Assembly (NCBI GenBank): GCA_016802295.1
Contig: JAESIW010000115.1
Location: forward strand, 1-64,000
From: Brachionus rotundiformis
Lineage: Eukaryota > Rotifera > Eurotatoria > Ploima > Brachionidae
DNA: 64,000 bases
Direction of reading: 5' to 3'
The notes beneath the pieces are model-generated. The model did not search any database. It was not told the origin of the DNA and saw only the letters and a list, made by a program, of their open reading frames with translations. This document shows, in pieces, positions 1 through 13,422 of this stretch (its first letter is position 1; each line of letters starts with the position of its first letter). The translations under genes were made by a program, and so were the position numbers.

Positions 1-909
1 ACAAGAACGTTAATTTTTTGTTTAATTTCAAATAAAACTACTGTAGTTAAAATTAACAGACCTTCTAGTAGTCATTGGTCTTTTATATTAGTAATGATAG
101 GTAAAAAAGATTGGAACAATCAATTTAATTTAAACATTTTGAAGTTTAAATATCTTTTTATACTAAATGAAATTTTTTTCTTCATTTTGACATTATATTT
201 TGAGATTCTATATAATTAATACTATTTATATTGCTACTTATATCAATTTACTCTATTGATATATAGATAGATTGATATATAGTTTTTAAATCAATTTTAA
301 CTGGATAGCATATTTTAAAATGAATTGTTTTTTGTTGAATTTTTCCCCAAAATTTCATTTGATTAGATGCAACTCTTTCTTTTTAGAGGCATCATTAACA
401 TTTAGTAAACTTTGACCAAATCATTTTATTTTCTTCTCATTTTGTCGTATGTCGAAGATTATTATGTTGAGCTAAAAGCTAGATAAACAGACCCTGAGAA
501 ACACTCAGGTTTCTTGACTCAAAAATCTCATCTTCAGAAAGAACCTAAACAGTAATTTTATTGATTTAAGTTTTGATTCCTATTAACATAGTCTGGCTAA
601 TAATACGCAGTAAGCTGAGGTTTTAGTCTTGACTTAATTTTTTTCTACTTTTCTATCATTAATCCTGTTAATGACAAGCTTTTAAGTTTACTGGTTTAAT
701 TTCGTTTAAACGAAAAAGAAAGCTTGTTTTTTTTAATTTCAAATAAAACTACTGTAGTTAAAATTATCAATAAAATTAGAATTCCTTTATAAATAATAAA
801 AATTTATATATTAATATTTATTGCCAGAAACGCTTTGAAAATTTGAAAAATTTTCTAAAAATCTATATTTTTAAAAAGATTATGAGTTTTTTTTAGGAAA
901 TTAAGATTC
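1..909. other. intergenic, no gene seen; holds direct repeat and palindrome
   Basis: No open frame with coding character was found on either strand. The stretch carries two copies of a 35-bp repeat (21-55 and 732-766), a perfect 16-bp palindrome at 700-715 within a larger inverted repeat (675-682 against 718-725), and a small perfect hairpin (493-498 with 504-509). It lies downstream of the tektin gene, so part may be its 3' flank. Confidence 0.6.
21..766. repeat. 35-bp direct repeat, two copies 711 bp apart
   Basis: The same 35 bases, beginning TTTAATTTCAAATAAAACTA, occur at 21-55 and again at 732-766. The match stops abruptly on both sides. The second copy follows an imperfect palindrome at 675-725. 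This could mark the edges of a small non-autonomous element or a dispersed repeat family; the window alone cannot tell. Confidence 0.7.
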
Positions 910-2624
910 CTAATAAGCCACAATTTGGCTTTGATATGGCATCGGTTGAGTTGCTGGATAACCAACAGATTGAATTGTCGGATATGTACGGCGATTTCCA
1001 AGACAACGTTCTTTATCAATATGCAATGAATTATTCTTGATAGATAAGTCATGTTCTAAAGTTGCTTTAGTTCGAAGTAAATGTTGAATAGCATTTTCTT
1101 CTAGAGAAAGTTTATTTTTAAGATCCGTTATCATTGAATGAAGATCATCTATTTCTTGAATTAAACGATGCATTGGTTGATCTCGTGCTAATTCAATTCC
1201 AGGTCTTCTTGTTCGGGTTTCCAAACGAGACTGTGCTAATCTTAAGTATGCTTCCTTATCCAAAATTGTTTTTTTGATGAACTCAATACTTTTTTCCAAA
1301 TCAAAAATTTCTTGAATAACCTAAAATTTTAAGTATTTAGTTAAAAATTCTTTAATTTTTGTGAAAAAATTCACCGCGCTTAAGTGATTTTGAATTTTAT
1401 CCTTTGCTTGATTTGTTTCATTGACTCTTTGTTCGAACGCCTCGTTAACAGTATTGAATTGATTCCACATATCGTTAGCTGTTTCCTTTAATAAATTGTC
1501 AGCCATGTTCATAAATTCATCAGACTGAGCTCTTTCACTTGCTGATCGACGAATATTATCTTCAGTAAATTTTACCCAAGTATCAGGAGTCGATACCCTT
1601 ATTTAATTAAAATAATAATTAAACAAAAATGGGTTTGATTTATTTACGTATTATCAACGTTTTCGATTCCTAAGTGAAAATTTAGTCCTCGACTTGAAAC
1701 AGACATATGTTGTGCAGCTGAATCAAGAGATAATGCTCTGAATTTATCAGCAGCATCCAATTCCATTTCATGTAAAGCCGATCTGTTAAGTGAATTTTGG
1801 GTATGAAGCTTTTCCATAATATTTCGCAGCTTAGATTGAGCATTTTTTATAATATCAACTTCCTAAATTATATGGTATAAAAAAATTCATTAGACATTAA
1901 AAATTACTCTAATTAATTCTCTTTCAACATTATCATGAACCATATCGATTCCTTGTCTTTTTTCCCTTTCATAAAGATTTTCTTGAGCAACTTTTAATTG
2001 ATTTTCTGTATCATGGAGTTGTTTTTCTACTTCTCTTCGCTTCATATCTACTTGATTAATTTTTTTTGACATTTTATCTTTTTCCCTATCAAGTTCTTGT
2101 TTCCAAAAATCAATATCATTAATTCGTTCTCCAAGTTTCTTATCTGACTCATTCTGATTTTTCTTTGCTAAATCTTCTTTTTCACGAGCTAATCTTAAAG
2201 TATCAGATCGTAAACGTTCAGCGGCACTTCGTATTTTATCAGAGGCCAAATAATTATTCATTTGAGATTGATACCAATCTTTAGGAGTATATCGAGTGTA
2301 GAGAGCGTTGCGAGCCGCAGGAAAAATCAAAGGAACTTTTACTGAATCTACTGATGATAAGTAATTACCAGCATGAAGAGGACCAGAAGAATCAGATGCC
2401 GACCCTCTATATAATGAAATCGAGGGATTTTGAACTTGTGTGGTTCGGTAATATGTAGAAGGTCTCCAAGGTAAATTGACTGATTTTGACAATAAACCTG
2501 AATATGGTGGAGCCGATCCTGTTCTAATGTCTTGCTGACCGATTGCTGGTAGGTAAGAACCAGATTCAGGTCTTCGACCTAAATGAGTATAAGAAGCGGT
2601 GGCAGTTTGCCCTAAATATTCCAT
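910..2624 (-). CDS. TEKT3: tektin-3-like protein
   Basis: Filament protein of ciliary and sperm-flagellar doublet microtubules. Four exons: 2624-1908, 1862-1648, 1597-1375 and 1320-910, all GT..AG with matching phases, giving about 521 residues (human TEKT3 is 490). The N-terminal motif LPWRPSTYYR and the following TRYTP.DWY block match tektin-3 rather than other tektins. The tektin signature appears as RPGIELARD near residues 424-432, changed from the usual RPNVELCRD. Coiled-coil segments lie on both sides. The first Met is used because the sequence matches the family from there. The presence of the gene implies motile cilia or flagellated sperm. The paralogue call (3 versus 4 or 5) rests on the N-terminus. 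Confidence 0.93.
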
Positions 2625-2816
2625 TTTCTGAGTTAATTAAATATTTTGACTCTATTTAATATTTTGAAAGATTTAAAATTACTCAGTAATAATAATGATT
2701 TTGTAAAAAATAAAAAACCAATAGTTTCAGCTCAAAATTGGAAAAAATATTTTTCTTTTTAATTTTTAAAGAAATAATAAAAAGCTCGATTTTTAAAAAT
2801 TTTTTGGATTTTTATT

Positions 2817-4107
2817 TCAAACAAACCATGTTCGTTTAATCCAATTCTCTAATGTGGTGTCGATGGCAACACGTTTAGTTTCTTTATTTGATTTTTTTAA
2901 TTCGTATTTCTTTTTCTTGGTAATTGCATTTCTAGTTGGCAAGGAAAGCCTAATCGTTGATGTTTTTGTTTCTGTCAATTTTTACACTGTTGTTAGAGTC
3001 AGCAAAAGTTTTATTTTATTTCGTGAATTTTTAATATAACTTTATGATTGTTGACAATTGATTTGTTTTAGCTTTTTCAATTTAGATGCTCTAATTGCAC
3101 ATTAAATGCATTAATTTATTAAGTTCCATGCTTCAAATCGTAACAACATAGCATTAATGAAGAAAAAATTAATAGAATATCATTTCAAATTATTAACCAT
3201 AGAAACTTAATATTATATAATTTTAAACTAAAGAGTGTAAACAAATCATTATTTATAGTTACGATAATATGTTTAATTTTGTCAAAAATTTATTATTTTT
3301 TATTTATTAAACTATTTCTCTATCAAATGTCATATTAGATAAATTTAAAAAAAAAAATTAAAAAATTAATTTTTTTAGCCAATTGAATATTTTTAATATG
3401 GTTAATTGTAATTGATTTGAAAAATATTCTAAATTTTAAAAAAAATTGTTACAAATAATATTTTGGAGTTTTATTCAAAGATTAATTGGATAAAAATATC
3501 GATATTTATAAAAGCTGGTCTTAATAGTTTAAATTGAATATAAACTATTTATTTAACTTTCAAAATATTCATAAAGAAATTAATTTGACTTTGATTTATT
3601 TATTTATACTTTCCAATTAAAAATTTTTTAAATTTAAGTCCCAAAACAATATCACTTAATTTGAATTATTCAAATTTAGCTTAATTTGTATTTGTTTCAT
3701 AAGAATTGATTAAAACTGTCACTGTTTCTGTTTAGCAAGCCAGAAGCCTTTATTAAATGATCAAAATATTACATAAACTCCTGCATATATCGTGGCATTA
3801 AGTTGCTTAATTTGTCTAAATGAAAATTAAAAAATCTCCCCATAAATTATTAAACTTCAATCCCTCAAATACTAACATTTATTAATTTATAATTTAAATT
3901 AGCAATAAAAAAATTATCATTACTTTCTAATTTTTCATTTAACTAATATTAATTTACTTTAATGAATCAATCAGCAATTAAAAAATTAATTTAATCAAAG
4001 ACTTCTAATGAATTTAAAATTTTTAATTTTAACATGAGATCAATCGGTACTAAAGCATTGAAATTTGATATTTCTTTTACTTCTTCATTCAACTTTTCTA
4101 AATTCAT
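2817..4107 (-). CDS. candidate small four-exon gene, function unknown
   Basis: Not recognised. Four pieces with coding character join in one frame through GT..AG sites: 4107-4034 (starts MNLEKLNEEV), 3815-3773 (QIKQLNATIYAGVY), 3747-3723 (ASGLLNRN) and 2971-2817 (a lysine-rich stretch ending NWIKRTWFV, stop TGA). Joined, they give about 98 residues. The phases agree at all three junctions, which is the main support; the exons are short and one intron is about 750 nt, long for this window, so an extra exon may be missing or the join may be chance. The first exon lies head-to-head with NDUFA7, 218 bp apart. The last exon is the most protein-like part. Confidence 0.35.
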
Positions 4108-4325
4108 ATTAAAAGAATTTTTGATTATAGGAAAGATCAGAAAGTCTCCAAGAAATTGTTTTTAAAAATCTCTCCTAATAAATGTTAAGTTTTTTCTAAA
4201 AAATAAAAAAAAAATTAATAAATTTGAATTCTTTATTTTGTAAATGTATTGTGAAATAATGCAAATAAGCTTCTATTCAAAAAAAATATCAATATATAAT
4301 TTATATTTGCATTGAAATAAAAAAA

Positions 4326-4654
4326 ATGTCCAAAGTTACTCCTAGAGATGTGGGTGCTCTCTTGAAGTCCTTCAGAAAATTTTGTTTTGGCGGTGTAAGT
4401 TTTTTTATTATAATTCAATTTTTCTTAATTTTTTTTTAGCGTGATTGGAAAACCCATCTACGCTTCGAGGGTCAAAATTTTTCAATAAGAAATGAAATAT
4501 CACCGACTCTTCCAAGTAATTATTTTATCTTTATTATTTAAATTAATTTTATTTATTAGGTGGTCCGAGTCACAATTTATCGAATAATCAATACCAACTT
4601 AGAGACGCTAGGAGAGCAAGTCGTCCTCCAGAAGAAATTTATAAAAATATTTGA
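4326..4654 (+). CDS. NDUFA7: NADH dehydrogenase 1 alpha subcomplex subunit 7 (complex I B14.5a)
   Basis: Accessory subunit of mitochondrial respiratory complex I, on the matrix side. Exons 4326-4394, 4440-4515 and 4560-4654 join in phase to 79 residues. The block GPSHNLSNNQYQLRDARR matches the conserved human block GPSHKLSNNYYCTRDGRR, followed by RPPEEIY against VPPSII. Introns are 45 and 44 nt. The product is shorter than the human protein (113 residues) and ends soon after this core, so the C-terminal extension is absent. The gene is too short and too split for simple ORF scanning. Confidence 0.85.
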
Positions 4655-5205
4655 TTTGAAACAGAAAAATATTGAATAACTTTTAAAAAATACAGATGGG
4701 AATATTTTTAAAAATTTAATAAAGATATTTAATTAACTAATTTTTCTAAAAGATTATTATTGCCAACTTTTTTATCTATTTCAATTAGAATTTTCAAGAA
4801 TAAAATATTTATCCAATTTATCTAATTTATTAAAATTAATTTGTTCTAAATGATGTGTAATTTTTTTAAGAAGTTAAAATTAATACTATAGAAATTTCAT
4901 AATGAAGAGACTTAAAAGGATTTTAAATCATGCTGCTTTATAAAAATTAAATATCTAGCTATGGTGATTTCAAGGTTTTTATTTTTGTATATTGCGTCAC
5001 AAAAATTAATTACAATACTAAATATCTTTTCTTTCAAATCTTTATATTGTTTAGGACGTATAAACAAAAATTCTATTAAAATTCATACATTTTTGGATGT
5101 TCACACAGTTTTTTCTTTTTCATTTGTTAACCATAATAAAAAAATTCATTTTATTTTATTTTTATTGATAATTAATCGAAAAAAAGGTAAACAAGCAATG
5201 CTAAT
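4655..5205. other. AT-rich gap between convergent NDUFA7 and GCN1
   Basis: Holds the 3' flanks of NDUFA7 (+) and GCN1 (-). An open frame at 4961-5224 on the + strand is low-complexity and runs into the end of GCN1; I do not regard it as a gene. No RNA gene or repeat was recognised. Confidence 0.5.
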
Positions 5206-8200
5206 TTACTCTAGTTTTATGTAAGTTTCATCTATGTTGAATTCTTCAATATTAATATTTTGTTGAGAATTATAGCTTTCTTTGCTTAAGGAACCAACAC
5301 AATCTTCAAACGATTCTTTCATTGTACCCAAGTATTTTAGAGCTTGATCATACATCGTTTCATCAGTCTTTAATTTCAACATCGTAATAAGAGCTATTTC
5401 GCTAGCTGATCTAATAAAAGGCGCTTTCTCTCTTGTCCCGTTTACTAGCATTGGGACAAAGGCTTTTATTAATTCGGAATCAAATGGTTTGACATTTATT
5501 GTACTTAAAAAAGTAATAATTTGAACTGAAAGAAGTTTAATTTCATTCGAATTTTGATTAATACATCTGGCTAATGCATTGACCAAATTAATATCGATTT
5601 TTATTTCATTTCTTATGTTAAAGTCTAAATAAAAGCAAATAGCACGAATTGAGCTCATACACAATAGAATGTTGTCTGACTGTGAGCATGACTTAAGGAA
5701 TGTAACTAATTTTTTTTCAAAATTTGAACACTTTATTGGAGAAATTTGTAAAATTGATGCAATACACATACAATGCGATTGAAGAAAAGTTGATTGTTTA
5801 TTTGAATATTTTTCATAATCAGTTAGATCATTAAAAAATGCATCAAAAATGTTATCATCCAGATAACACAATAAAGAGCCTATGATTCCAGAACTAATAG
5901 AACGAATTGATTCTTCTTTGGAATAAAAAAAATCATTTTCTCTTAAAACAGTGAATATTTTTTCTTTAGTTTCTTTGCTTAATTTTGAACCTATTGATAA
6001 AATGGATAATCTTATTGCATTTAGATATGTTTCTTGGATATGATAATCTAATGAATTTTTTCCACTTGTAAATATATCAATTACAATAGTGTCCATTTTT
6101 GGGTTCATCTCGAGTAACTTAGCTAAAGCATAACCTGATTTAAGTCTCACATTTCGATTACTATCGCTTAAATTTTTGATAAAAGTAGGCTGTAATTGAG
6201 GTAAAAATGGTTTGAGGGTAAAACTAACTTTTAAAAGCAAAAGATAAATCGCGTCTAAAATTGCAGATTTTACACTCCAATTGTACCGTTCCCCTAGTAC
6301 ACGAATCAAAGGTCCAGTAATAGCCATTACACTCGACTTAAGGGATTCGCCATCAGATAATTTAATGCATTCGCAGAGAATCTGTGCTGATTGTTCTTTA
6401 ATATCTGGTGCGCCGTTTAATAATCCTTCCTTAAAAACTGGCAAGATGCAACTTATACCTTTCTTAGATAAACAAAATCCAGGTAAAAGTATAAAATCTA
6501 AAGATTTGTTTCTTAAATTGTATATTAAATTCATATTTTGAAAGTTAAATTTTGTCATTGAACGAAGAGATTGACGAAGAATTGGAAGTCTCAGAGTCAA
6601 ACTTGAGCCACTCAATCTTTGGACTATATGATTGATGCACAGCCAAGCTTTTTCTAATATAAATATGTGCCTATCCGAAAATAGACCCAGCAATGATTTG
6701 ATTAGATCATCATAATAATCGGAATAATCAGCAGATGTTTTTGAACAGAACCAAGTTAACATATCTAACGCTGCTGATTTTATCAAGATTGATTTTTCAG
6801 GGTTAGTTGCGTTCTGGATTAATTCATTTACCAAAGTTTTAACTCCATCTGGGTCGTTTATTGACAACAATAATTGTTCACATTCATGAATCCATTCATT
6901 GTTTTTAGAATCAATCTCCTGATTTGAATCGGAATTGCTCGAAATTGATGATAAGGCTTGCAATAAAGACGTTATAACTTTATTTAAGTGCTTACTCAAA
7001 ACATCTGTATTAGTTGCACAGCAGAGTTTACAAAGTGCATTAATGTTTATTGGGGGAGTTGTTAAATGTGGTATCAAAAATGGTAGTATTGCTCGACTTT
7101 TAACCAGCATTATTTGCTTCAAGGCATCAAGAGCTCTTTCAGATCTTTCTCTATCAGAACTCTTCATTTCCTCATATAAACTAAGACAAACTTCTTCTAA
7201 AGCTTTAATACCTATCATTGAATGGAGATTATCAAAAGTTTTCGCAGCATTCGATCTAACTTCCGGTGAACGATCCATAAGTGCTTGTTTAACAGTAGGT
7301 ATCAAGTTATCAGAAAATGTTAGAACATTATCTCTACTTATATTTGACATAATTTCACTCAATGCTATACAAACACCCTGTCTTTGAGCCGATGATTCTG
7401 TATTTAGACCTCTTTCAAAAATTGGTATAATATCAGGTAAAATCCTTTCACCTAATTTTTTAACTATGTCTACTAAAGTAGTAGCGGCAATTTGTCGTTT
7501 ATCATTATTTGAACTAGACAAACAACTGAGCAAAATATGAAAAAGTGTAGAAAGAATTTCTTTTAACGTTTTAGGTGTATTTGAGACTATGACTTTCCAA
7601 ATATGCAAAGCTGCTTGTCTTACTTGCAACGAAGTATCAGATCTTCCCATATACAGACCTGAATAAATTATATTTCTTCTTTCAATACCTAAAGCATTTA
7701 TAATAGCAATTGAACCTTTCTCTGTACCAAAATTATCATCTTCATGAGCGCTTTCAGTTGTCATCTTACCAATCACACCACTAATTTTATACAGAAGATC
7801 ACCCAATAATTGAACACTAGAAAATCTTATTCTCCAATTTAAATCAAATAAACCCTTTTCCAATTCTGGTAAAAATAAACTTATTGCACTATCAGCGTAC
7901 ATATTGACAATTCTTTGCCCAGCTTTAATTGCTGTATCTCTTAAAAATTCAGAATCATCAGCGAGTGCTTTTAAAATAGGTTGAATAATTAATCCAATAT
8001 ATTGAATAAATGCATCGCCAAATGTCAGTGGTAAATAAATAAACATCATCAAATATCCATCTCTTATAAACGGGGATAAATCAGATTGAATTGCTCTCTC
8101 AATAATTTCTGGCATTGATTTTTCTAATTTTCCAACACCCAAAGCACCAAAAACTTCACTAAGTCCTTGAGCAGCGCCTGATCGATCTACAGAACTAATC

Positions 8201-11200
8201 TCGGATACTAATTTTTCCATTAACCATGAAATTATTTCTGATAAACCATTTTCTCCTATAACTTTAATCATTGCTCCTAAAGCTTTAGAAGAGACAGCTC
8301 TTACTTCCGGAACAGGATCAAGCAAGCTAAGTTTAAGGCCAGGTATAATTGAAGACAAGTAAGGAATTAGATCTTTTGGATCAGTCAAAGAATACATATT
8401 TCCCATTATTTGAGCAGCCATTTTTCGAATTTCAGTTGAACGATCTTGAAAAGCTCGTTTTACAACTGGGATGATTAGAGCAAGTGATGGTGCATCAATA
8501 AAATGAACAAACTTTGTTTCTAATAAAACTTGTAATGCTTTTGATGTTTTAACTGCAGGATCTTGCAATGCTTCGAGCAAAATATTTGTAATAGATAAAA
8601 TTTCAGGATTTTTTATTACAGAGCCAATGTGACGTAAGGCTTGGGCACCAGCCTTTTGAACTTTAACATGTGAATCTGACAGAATTTCAATTAGTTTAGG
8701 AACTATATTAGGTAAACAAGTTGATAATTGTTTAGGTGCACAATGAGCCATATTTCCTAAAAGCTCTACTGATCCGCATTTTGTTCGCCAAGATTCATCT
8801 TCACCTAATCTTTCGAGAAGTTTTGGTAATATCATTTTTACTCCTGTAGCTGTTAAGTTTTTCATTATCGCTTTTGCACATTCATCTGCTGCTTGCCGAA
8901 CGGACTCATCAGCATCTCCAAAACAAAGCAATAAGTTTGGTAAAATTTCTACGCTGTAGGGTTCAAAAAGTTTTCCAAATATTATGCATAATATTTCATA
9001 GCCTATTAAAGCACCTTCTCTTTGCTTTATCTCATTTTTGTTATTAACAGCTTCATTTAATCGTTGTAGTACATTTAATTGTCTTAAAGAAAGCATTCCC
9101 GATCCCTTAAGGATACCTGCTAAACCATAAGCTGCACCTCTTCTCTCACCATAAGTTTGACCAGTTAAAAGAGCATTTAATAATTGATCTATGTAGTGAG
9201 GTACTTCTGATTTTATTGAGCGAATTAAATGTGGTAAACAATTTGCAACTGCTTCTTGCACTTTTTGTGATGGTGTTTGCAAAGATTGTATTAATTTTCC
9301 TATAATAGGCGCAACTTTTAAATCATCTTTATCTAAATGTTTAGCTAAAGTTCCCATCGAAATAATTACATTTTGTCTAACAGAATCATGAGATGCATCT
9401 TTTGGTGCATCTTGTAAGAAATTCTCAAACAGAGGCAAAAGGTAATTTATATTTGATTTTCCATGATGATTTAAGCATTCTATAGATACTTCAAGCATCT
9501 TGTTTCGAACTATTTGATTGCGATCATTCATTCCATCATTGACTAAAAATTCGAATATTGTAATTATTAGTTGATAGTTGTTACCGAGAATAGAATCAGA
9601 TAAATTTTTTAATCCTTCTCCTATACCATCTCTTTTACTATATTCATCTATAATATTTTCATTTGAATTAATTCGACCAAATTCATTTCTTTCAGGATTA
9701 ATCAAAATATTGTGTTTCTTATATAATTTTATTAATTCTTTGATAACATTTTCCACCAAAGATTGATGCTTTTCTTTAATCAAATGGGCAAGCGCGTTTG
9801 CTGCAGCGTAACGAACATTTTCATTATCATGTACCAAATCGTTAACTAATTGAAAGCAAAGCTCTTCATTAGATTCAAATGAGCCTTCTTTCCAAATTTT
9901 AGCTGCTATCAATCTATTTGATTCAATTGAGTCATGACAATTAATTATAAGTCCATGTCTCAATTCATTATATATATTCTCATTAGTCATATAATTTGGG
10001 TCTTCTATTAAGAATAAATTTCGATTATTTATTATTATGCTGATATTGTTAAGACATATTTCTCTTACTGAATAAAAAGGGTCAAAGAGTCTTACAATCA
10101 ATTCACTTAGTTCCAAATTGTACATTTCTAAAAATTCGTTTCTACTTTCCATCAGATCTATCTCTGAATTGGTTAGTATCTTATTAGTGAACTCAATGAT
10201 GCTTTGAATAGCTTCATTTGATTTTGTTATTAGATTAGGACTTAAGTTTTTTTCTTTTATATTTATTATAATATTGAGTAAAACATTTAGGAATTCTATA
10301 CTAGGAAAATTATCAATTATTGATCTAAAATCTGGAATATGTGACTTAAAATGATAATCAAGTTGTTGAATACGATTTAAACAAAATTTTTGGATGATTT
10401 CTATTATCATCTGATATTCATTTTCTGTTAATGTTAAATACAGTGAAGCATATTTTATAAACGGAAAATAAAGAGCTGGTTTTGCTGGATTAAAATATTT
10501 TTCTTGAAAAATATTTTTTAGTAATCGTTTAGTCATTAAATCAAGAGGCTCTTGAGTCCAACAAGGGTTTATATCCATTGGAGGATTACAAAGACGAAGA
10601 AAACCAAACAATATTTGATTGTTAATTTCAAGTTCTTGAAGAACTTGAACAATATAATCAAAACAAATGGGTGATTTGACTAACAAAATAAACAATCTAT
10701 TAATTTTTAGAATATAGAATGAAAATTCATCAATATTTCCTCTAATAGAGTGAATGAGAATATCACAATACTTCCTTAAAAAATTATCTAATTTGATCAT
10801 TTCATTTCTTATATTATTTTCTTTTTCGATTTGTGTGTTTAATAAATCCTGTTGCTTTTTACTCATCATAGACTTGATTTTATCGATGGACAAACTTTCG
10901 TCATTTTTAGGTTCTTTTTTTGCCTCTAGTTCTTTTTTCAATTCTAAATCTGCAAGTTGTTCTTTATAAGAATAAGTCTTGTTTTCACGTTTAATATTAT
11001 ATTGAATAGAAGAAGCGTCTCGTTGTTGTTTTAAAAAGCTTTCAATTAATGATTTATCGTATAAGTTGCCAGGTTTAGTTTTCATTATTTGATATTCTGA
11101 ATTACTTATACTTTTAAGTTGATTTAATTTGTCCTTTAAGCTATTGATTACGTTTTCTACTGATGATCTCATGTAATACTTATAATCTAATCGACACAAA

Positions 11201-13422
11201 GTTTCAATAGAATTAAGTTGTTTTTCATCTAATATTTCTGAATTAACAGTGACATCTATTAAGTCTTTTGTTTGATTTTTGATTAGTTGCTTAAAGTCCA
11301 ATTTTTCGATTGAATTTTTTTTTAAAAGCTGAATTAAGCATTTTTCATAAATTAATTTATCAGTTTTGAAACAAAGATCTATATGGCAAGTTAAAATTAA
11401 TTTGATACTTAACTCTTCTATTTGGTTTCTGTTTAGGTTATTTACTGATGAAATTATAAGTAAAAGCTCAACAATCGATTTTCCAAACGGCCAATTATTG
11501 TTACTTTTCGTCTCCTGCTTTATTAAACTATCTGTTTGATATATTTTTATAGCAATTTCAATAGACTCAATTATAGATACAACAAATGTATACGGTACCC
11601 AGTTTAAGACTTTTTTAAGTGATTTTTGGGCTTCATAACGAATAGCATATTTTGGATACATTAAAACATATAAATAACCGTTGATCCAATTTCTAATTTT
11701 ATACAAAGATTAAAAATTTTTAAAAAAAGTAAGAAAAGATTACTTTAAGTCAAATAGATTTTCATTTTTTGAATTTATTTCGATTAGTCTTTCAACTAAT
11801 TGCACAAAAACAAAAAAACCATTTTCATTTAAAGAACATAAAAATTTTTCATTCGTAAATAACATTTTCTTTGAATCAATTAAAGTTACAATATCTGATT
11901 CGGTTGATATATTTCTTGAGTCCAGTGTTAAAATTAATAAAGCTGAGATTGCTTCTAAATTAATTGAACTGTTTGGTACAACTTGATTTTGAATCTTTTC
12001 CAATGATGTAATACATTGAATTTTGAAATCTGTAACATAAGGTCTTAATTGTTCAATCCAAAAAATTGAAGCAACAGTTTGAAATATACTAGCACTGATA
12101 TTACTAGTAAAACTTTTGTTATCAAGTTGAATTTTGAAAAATTCTTTTAATTTTGTAACTTCTTCAGAAGTAAAATTTGACGTTTTTAAGTTTTTAAATA
12201 AGTTTCTCAATTGTTGAAATGTATGGATGATAGTTTGTTCATTTGTCTCTGTTTTTAAATAATCTCTGAACTGTATTAAAAGAAAAATTAAAATATTCTG
12301 ACTTGTATCTGAAAAACCAATTGAACAATTTCCAATCGCAGTCAATATCGATTGCTTTTGAATCGGAATTAATAATTTTCCTTGTTGACTGATTAATAAA
12401 TCAAATAAATTTTTAATGATATTTTGTAAGGAATTCAAATTATTACACCTATTTGATAGAATTTTAATGATTTCAACCGATTTAATCTGTAAAATTTCAT
12501 CTTTACTTATTATTTGTGAATTCAAAGTAGGTAAAAATTCTGAAATTAAGTCGCTAAAATCTATTGTCAATTTTTTAAAAATTGACCCTAAACTTTGTAT
12601 AATTATCTCAGGGTTTCTTAATAATGATCGCTTTATTTCTGGCAAAAGTTTGGCTCTAAAATTTTCTTGGTCAATATATTTCAAAAAAAAGTTTCCTGAT
12701 TCAATTAACCAATTATCTATTTTAGAACGCGATCCTATAAAATCTTTAACATAAATTTTTATTAGTGAATTCTTCAACTCATTAAAAAGACTTTCATTTT
12801 TAGTTTCAGTCAAGTATTTTAACAAAAAACCCAAAAATAAAAGATTTCTATTAGGATTTTCATTATCATTTAATAGTGATTTGAAAAATTTTTCGCATAT
12901 ATTTGGTATTTTGTCTAAGATACGTTTTAGTTTTCTATAACTGTTGTCCATTTTTCTCCCACTCTCAAATGAGTAAGCAACCAAAGTAAAACTTGAATAA
13001 ATTCTAGAAATTCTTTGAATTTCGCAATTTAACAGATCAATTTTATTATAATTGAATAAACTTTTAATTAAACCATTCAAAATATCCTGTCCGTAAAGAC
13101 AAAGCATTGATGACGATCGATTAGGGTGGCCGAACAAGGATTTGGAATGCAGCTCTAAAGATGTTAGAATAATTTTTGTAGAAACATCGGAATCTATTTC
13201 TATCAAAAAATTATTTAAAGCAATCAAATTTTCTTTTGATTGTTTATCAATATAAATTGGTAACAGATAATAGTTTACTTTCGCTAAAACCTTGTATGCT
13301 GCCTCTGGAACATTATGTTCTAATCGATTCTCAAGTGTAACAAAAATTTTTTGAAACAGATGATTTCGTTCCTTTAAACTTGATGTAGTTGACTTGTATA
13401 CAAATTCTTTAATAATTTCCAT
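5206..13422 (-). CDS. GCN1: GCN1, ribosome-bound activator of the eIF2-alpha kinase GCN2
   Basis: Giant HEAT-repeat protein that binds collided ribosomes and, with its C-terminal part, the RWD domain of GCN2, starting the integrated stress response. Two exons, 13422-11744 and 11692-5206, separated by a 51-nt intron with phase 2/1, give about 2721 residues against 2671 in human, so full length. HEAT arrays fill nearly the whole chain; the central EF3-like part contains the characteristic runs PSQKVQEAVANCLPHLI and GERRGAAYGLAGILKGSG. The start at 13422 follows an AT-rich leader. The 6.5-kb second exon shows how intron-poor this genome is. The eIF2 kinase-pathway role is family knowledge; no domain looks missing. 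Confidence 0.95.

Noticed and set aside
2854..3039. 61-codon + strand frame rich in Phe and Val.
   Set aside because: It is the complement of the Lys-rich - strand exon proposed at 2817-2971; hydrophobic shadow of a basic coding sequence.
4961..5224. 87-codon + strand frame overlapping the end of GCN1.
   Set aside because: Composition is just that of AT-rich DNA (Phe, Ile, Lys, Asn), no recognisable motif, and it overlaps the GCN1 stop on the other strand.
6935..7387. 150-codon + strand frame inside GCN1.
   Set aside because: Antisense shadow of the GCN1 HEAT repeats, which are unmistakable on the - strand.
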